NCBI GenBank assembly: GCA_003241175.1
Contig: QFOI01000241.1
Coordinates: 1-5,731, forward strand
Source of the DNA: Pseudopedobacter saltans
Lineage (GTDB): Bacteria > Bacteroidota > Bacteroidia > Chitinophagales > Chitinophagaceae
DNA length: 5,731 nucleotides
Direction of reading: 5' to 3'
Shown: positions 5,396 to 5,731 of the stretch, piece after piece
Numbering within the stretch: position 1 is the first letter of the stretch
How the letters are laid out: each line of letters opens with the position of its first letter
Position numbers and translations under genes: made by a program
Notes under the pieces: generated by a model
The model's database searches: none
Seen by the model: only the letters and a program-made list of their open reading frames with translations
Told to the model about the DNA's origin: nothing

Positions 5396-5731
5396 ATGCA
5401 AAAGAATAAATCAGTCGCATTTCACACATTGGGCTGCAAGCTCAATTTTTCCGAAACATCCACACTTTCGCGTATGCTGGAAGCGGACGGTTTTGAGAAA
5501 AAGGCGTTTGATGATATTGCAGACGTTTATGTGATCAATACTTGTTCGGTTACCGAAAATGCAGACAAGGAATGTCGTCAGATCGTAAGGCGTATCCAAC
5601 GAAAGTCGCCAGAAAGCATGGTGGTAATTACAGGTTGTTACGCTCAGCTAAAACCCAAAGAAATTGCAGAAATTCCTGGTGTTGATTTGGTGTTGGGAGC
5701 GGCAGAAAAATTCAATATAACAGAACATCTT
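5396..5731 (+). CDS. mtaB: tRNA (t6A37) C2-methylthiotransferase MtaB, 3' end missing
   Basis: A radical-SAM enzyme that adds a methylthio group to t6A at tRNA position 37, giving ms2t6A in tRNAs reading ANN codons. The visible 112 residues are the N-terminal MTTase (UPF0004) domain. 'HTLGCKLNFSETS' (10-22) is the form typical of MtaB, distinct from the MiaB and RimO versions. The three cysteines that bind the auxiliary [4Fe-4S] cluster are Cys14, Cys50 in 'NTCSVTENAD' and Cys81 in 'ITGCYAQL'. The radical-SAM CxxxCxxC motif and TRAM domain lie beyond the window; full proteins are about 430-450 residues. The start is set by the ATG at 5396, the only one before the conserved block and correctly placed after a strong -7 box, with a very short leader and no Shine-Dalgarno site. 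It appears to be the first gene of a new transcription unit. Subfamily assignment rests on the first motif and is fairly firm. Confidence 0.93.
   Translation, partial: MQKNKSVAFHTLGCKLNFSETSTLSRMLEADGFEKKAFDDIADVYVINTCSVTENADKECRQIVRRIQRKSPESMVVITGCYAQLKPKEIAEIPGVDLVLGAAEKFNITEHL

Overview
The window looks like chromosomal DNA of a Bacteroidota bacterium, most probably a relative of Sphingobacterium or Pedobacter. The evidence is a gldH gliding-motility lipoprotein gene, which is confined to this phylum; a perfect Bacteroidota -7 promoter box (TAnnTTTG) in front of the last gene; A-rich leaders without clear Shine-Dalgarno sites; and AT-rich intergenic DNA. The genus is an inference from protein flavour only.

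The left third is on the minus strand. Reading leftwards it holds yicC (2111-1236), gldH (1216-746) and a truncated periplasmic trehalase gene (605-1, running off the edge). yicC and gldH are 19 bp apart and probably co-transcribed; a strong hairpin at 688-724 separates gldH from the trehalase gene. A 117-bp divergent intergenic region (2112-2228) then leads to plus-strand genes: a membrane histidine kinase (2229-3227) overlapping an OmpR/PhoB-type response regulator (3217-3918) by 11 bp, so a two-component system translated as a coupled pair. An A-type iron-sulfur carrier (HesB/IscA/SufA-like, 3986-4330) follows after a short heptad-repeat spacer.

From 4331 to 5395 there is no confidently identified gene. 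It begins with a small reading frame that looks like real protein but lacks a proper start (possibly frameshifted), then a hairpin and an intrinsic terminator, then about 580 bp of AT-rich DNA with one doubtful lysine-rich frame, and finally a 66-bp nested palindrome. The left hairpin and the left half of the palindrome are near-identical inverted copies (about 30 of 32 bases) facing each other across about 610 bp. This repeat family, and the DNA it brackets, is the least explained part of the window. At the right edge a well-placed promoter drives mtaB, a tRNA methylthiotransferase cut by the window end.

Functionally the window is mostly housekeeping: RNA turnover (yicC), cell envelope (gldH), trehalose use (trehalase), signalling (the two-component pair), Fe-S cluster delivery and an Fe-S-dependent tRNA modification enzyme. 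I see no defence system, CRISPR array, RNA gene or intact transposase. The strongest leads for something undescribed are the palindromic repeat family and the small downstream frame.
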